Below the pieces are notes generated by a model. It did no database searches, was not told the DNA's origin, and saw only the letters and a list, made by a program, of their open reading frames with translations. The position numbers were made by a program, and so were the translations under genes. From contig JAIFMA010000138.1 of the NCBI GenBank assembly GCA_020048795.1, positions 1-6,123 on the forward strand: a DNA stretch of 6,123 bases, in the 5' to 3' direction. Positions 5,748-6,123 of this stretch are shown piece after piece. Within the stretch, counting starts at the first letter, position 1. Each line of letters opens with the position of its first letter. The DNA is from Rhodoferax sp. (GTDB taxonomy: Bacteria; Pseudomonadota; Gammaproteobacteria; Burkholderiales; Burkholderiaceae_C).

Positions 5748-6123
5748 TATGTAGCATTTTCCGGAGCTTTTGCAGCCGTTGGCGCAGCCGGTGTTTCAGC
5801 AAGCGGCCCAGTCGCCAAGGCCACGAGGTGCGCACCTGGGCCAGCAAGGCATCTTTCCAGCCCGTCCAGCCCAGGTAGAGCCGGGCAAACCAGGTCAGCT
5901 GCAGCAGCGTGTCTTTGGTCAGGCTGAAAAGGCGTGCCACGATGGCGGTGCCGGCCAGTTTGGCAGCGACGATCACCAGCGTGCCCAGCATGACCTGGCC
6001 CTGCCCGATCAGCCACAGTGCCAGCAACTTTACTGGCAACAGCAGCAGCGTGGGCAGCAAAAAGATCGCCAGCGCGCCATGAGGTGGCAAGGTTTTGATG
6101 CGCGCTTCGGCCCAGCGCAGCCC
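5740..6123 (-). CDS. C-terminal part of a membrane protein of unknown function (cut by window edge)
   Basis: The frame is open from the right edge through 127 codons to a TAG at 5742-5740; the true start lies outside the window. The visible part begins GLRWAEARIKTLPPHGALAI and has two strong hydrophobic segments, roughly ALAIFLLPTLLLLPVKLLALWLI and VMLGTLVIVAAKLAGTAIVA, with a short GQGQ turn between them. A loop rich in aromatic residues (LTWFARLYLGWTGWKDALL) and a strongly basic tail (RLGRLLKHRLRQRLQKLRKM) follow. Two membrane helices with a cytoplasmic basic C-terminus is the simplest reading. It looks like a conserved hypothetical betaproteobacterial inner-membrane protein, but I cannot assign a family or function. 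The last few residues (LHSK) fall inside an intergenic repeat, so the original end may have been altered. Confidence 0.8.
   Translation of the reverse strand, partial: GLRWAEARIKTLPPHGALAIFLLPTLLLLPVKLLALWLIGQGQVMLGTLVIVAAKLAGTAIVARLFSLTKDTLLQLTWFARLYLGWTGWKDALLAQVRTSWPWRLGRLLKHRLRQRLQKLRKMLHSK

Noticed and set aside
1..6123. CRISPR array, tRNA or rRNA genes, complete insertion sequence
   Set aside because: I saw no regularly spaced repeats, cloverleaf or rRNA-like sequence, and no transposase motif on either strand.

Overview
The window looks like an accessory, recombination-scarred stretch of a betaproteobacterial chromosome. Comamonadaceae (Rhodoferax/Polaromonas/Acidovorax-like) is my best guess, from the recalled style of the dihydrolipoamide dehydrogenase fragments, the degenerate AT-rich intergenic repeats and the membrane protein at the right edge. 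No database search was possible, so this placement is inference.

Layout, left to right. Bases 1-231 have no convincing intact gene but hold a 36-base scrap of a dihydrolipoamide dehydrogenase (lpd) gene at 90-125. Bases 232-3525 (minus strand) are one large gene for an exported protein of 1097 residues: signal peptide, beta-rich N-terminal region, long helical TPR-like middle, and a C-terminal CHAT caspase-like protease domain with a visible His/Cys pair. Two short palindromes lie upstream of it. Bases 3689-4040 (minus) are a decayed internal fragment of lpd with an in-frame stop, a one-base frameshift in an A8 run and a damaged nucleotide-binding motif. Bases 4205-5371 (plus) encode an intact AAA_14/DUF4143-type ATPase, preceded by a 35-base imperfect palindrome that ends two bases before its ATG. 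Bases 5381-5613 carry a broken HigB-like toxin / antitoxin pair: the toxin has lost its middle and changed frame, and only the first codons of the antitoxin remain. Bases 5740-6123 (minus) are the C-terminal end of a membrane protein that runs off the window.

Only three genes appear functional: the CHAT protein, the ATPase and the cut-off membrane protein. The CHAT gene and the ATPase gene are divergently oriented, separated by pseudogene sequence, and each seems to stand alone. I see no evidence that they form one system. The most informative signals are the scars: lpd-derived sequence on both sides of the CHAT gene (26 identical bases, but with synonymous differences just beyond), a related intergenic repeat in inverted orientation on both sides of the ATPase/toxin remnant segment, and the broken addiction module. 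Together they suggest repeated insertion and deletion of cargo at this site.
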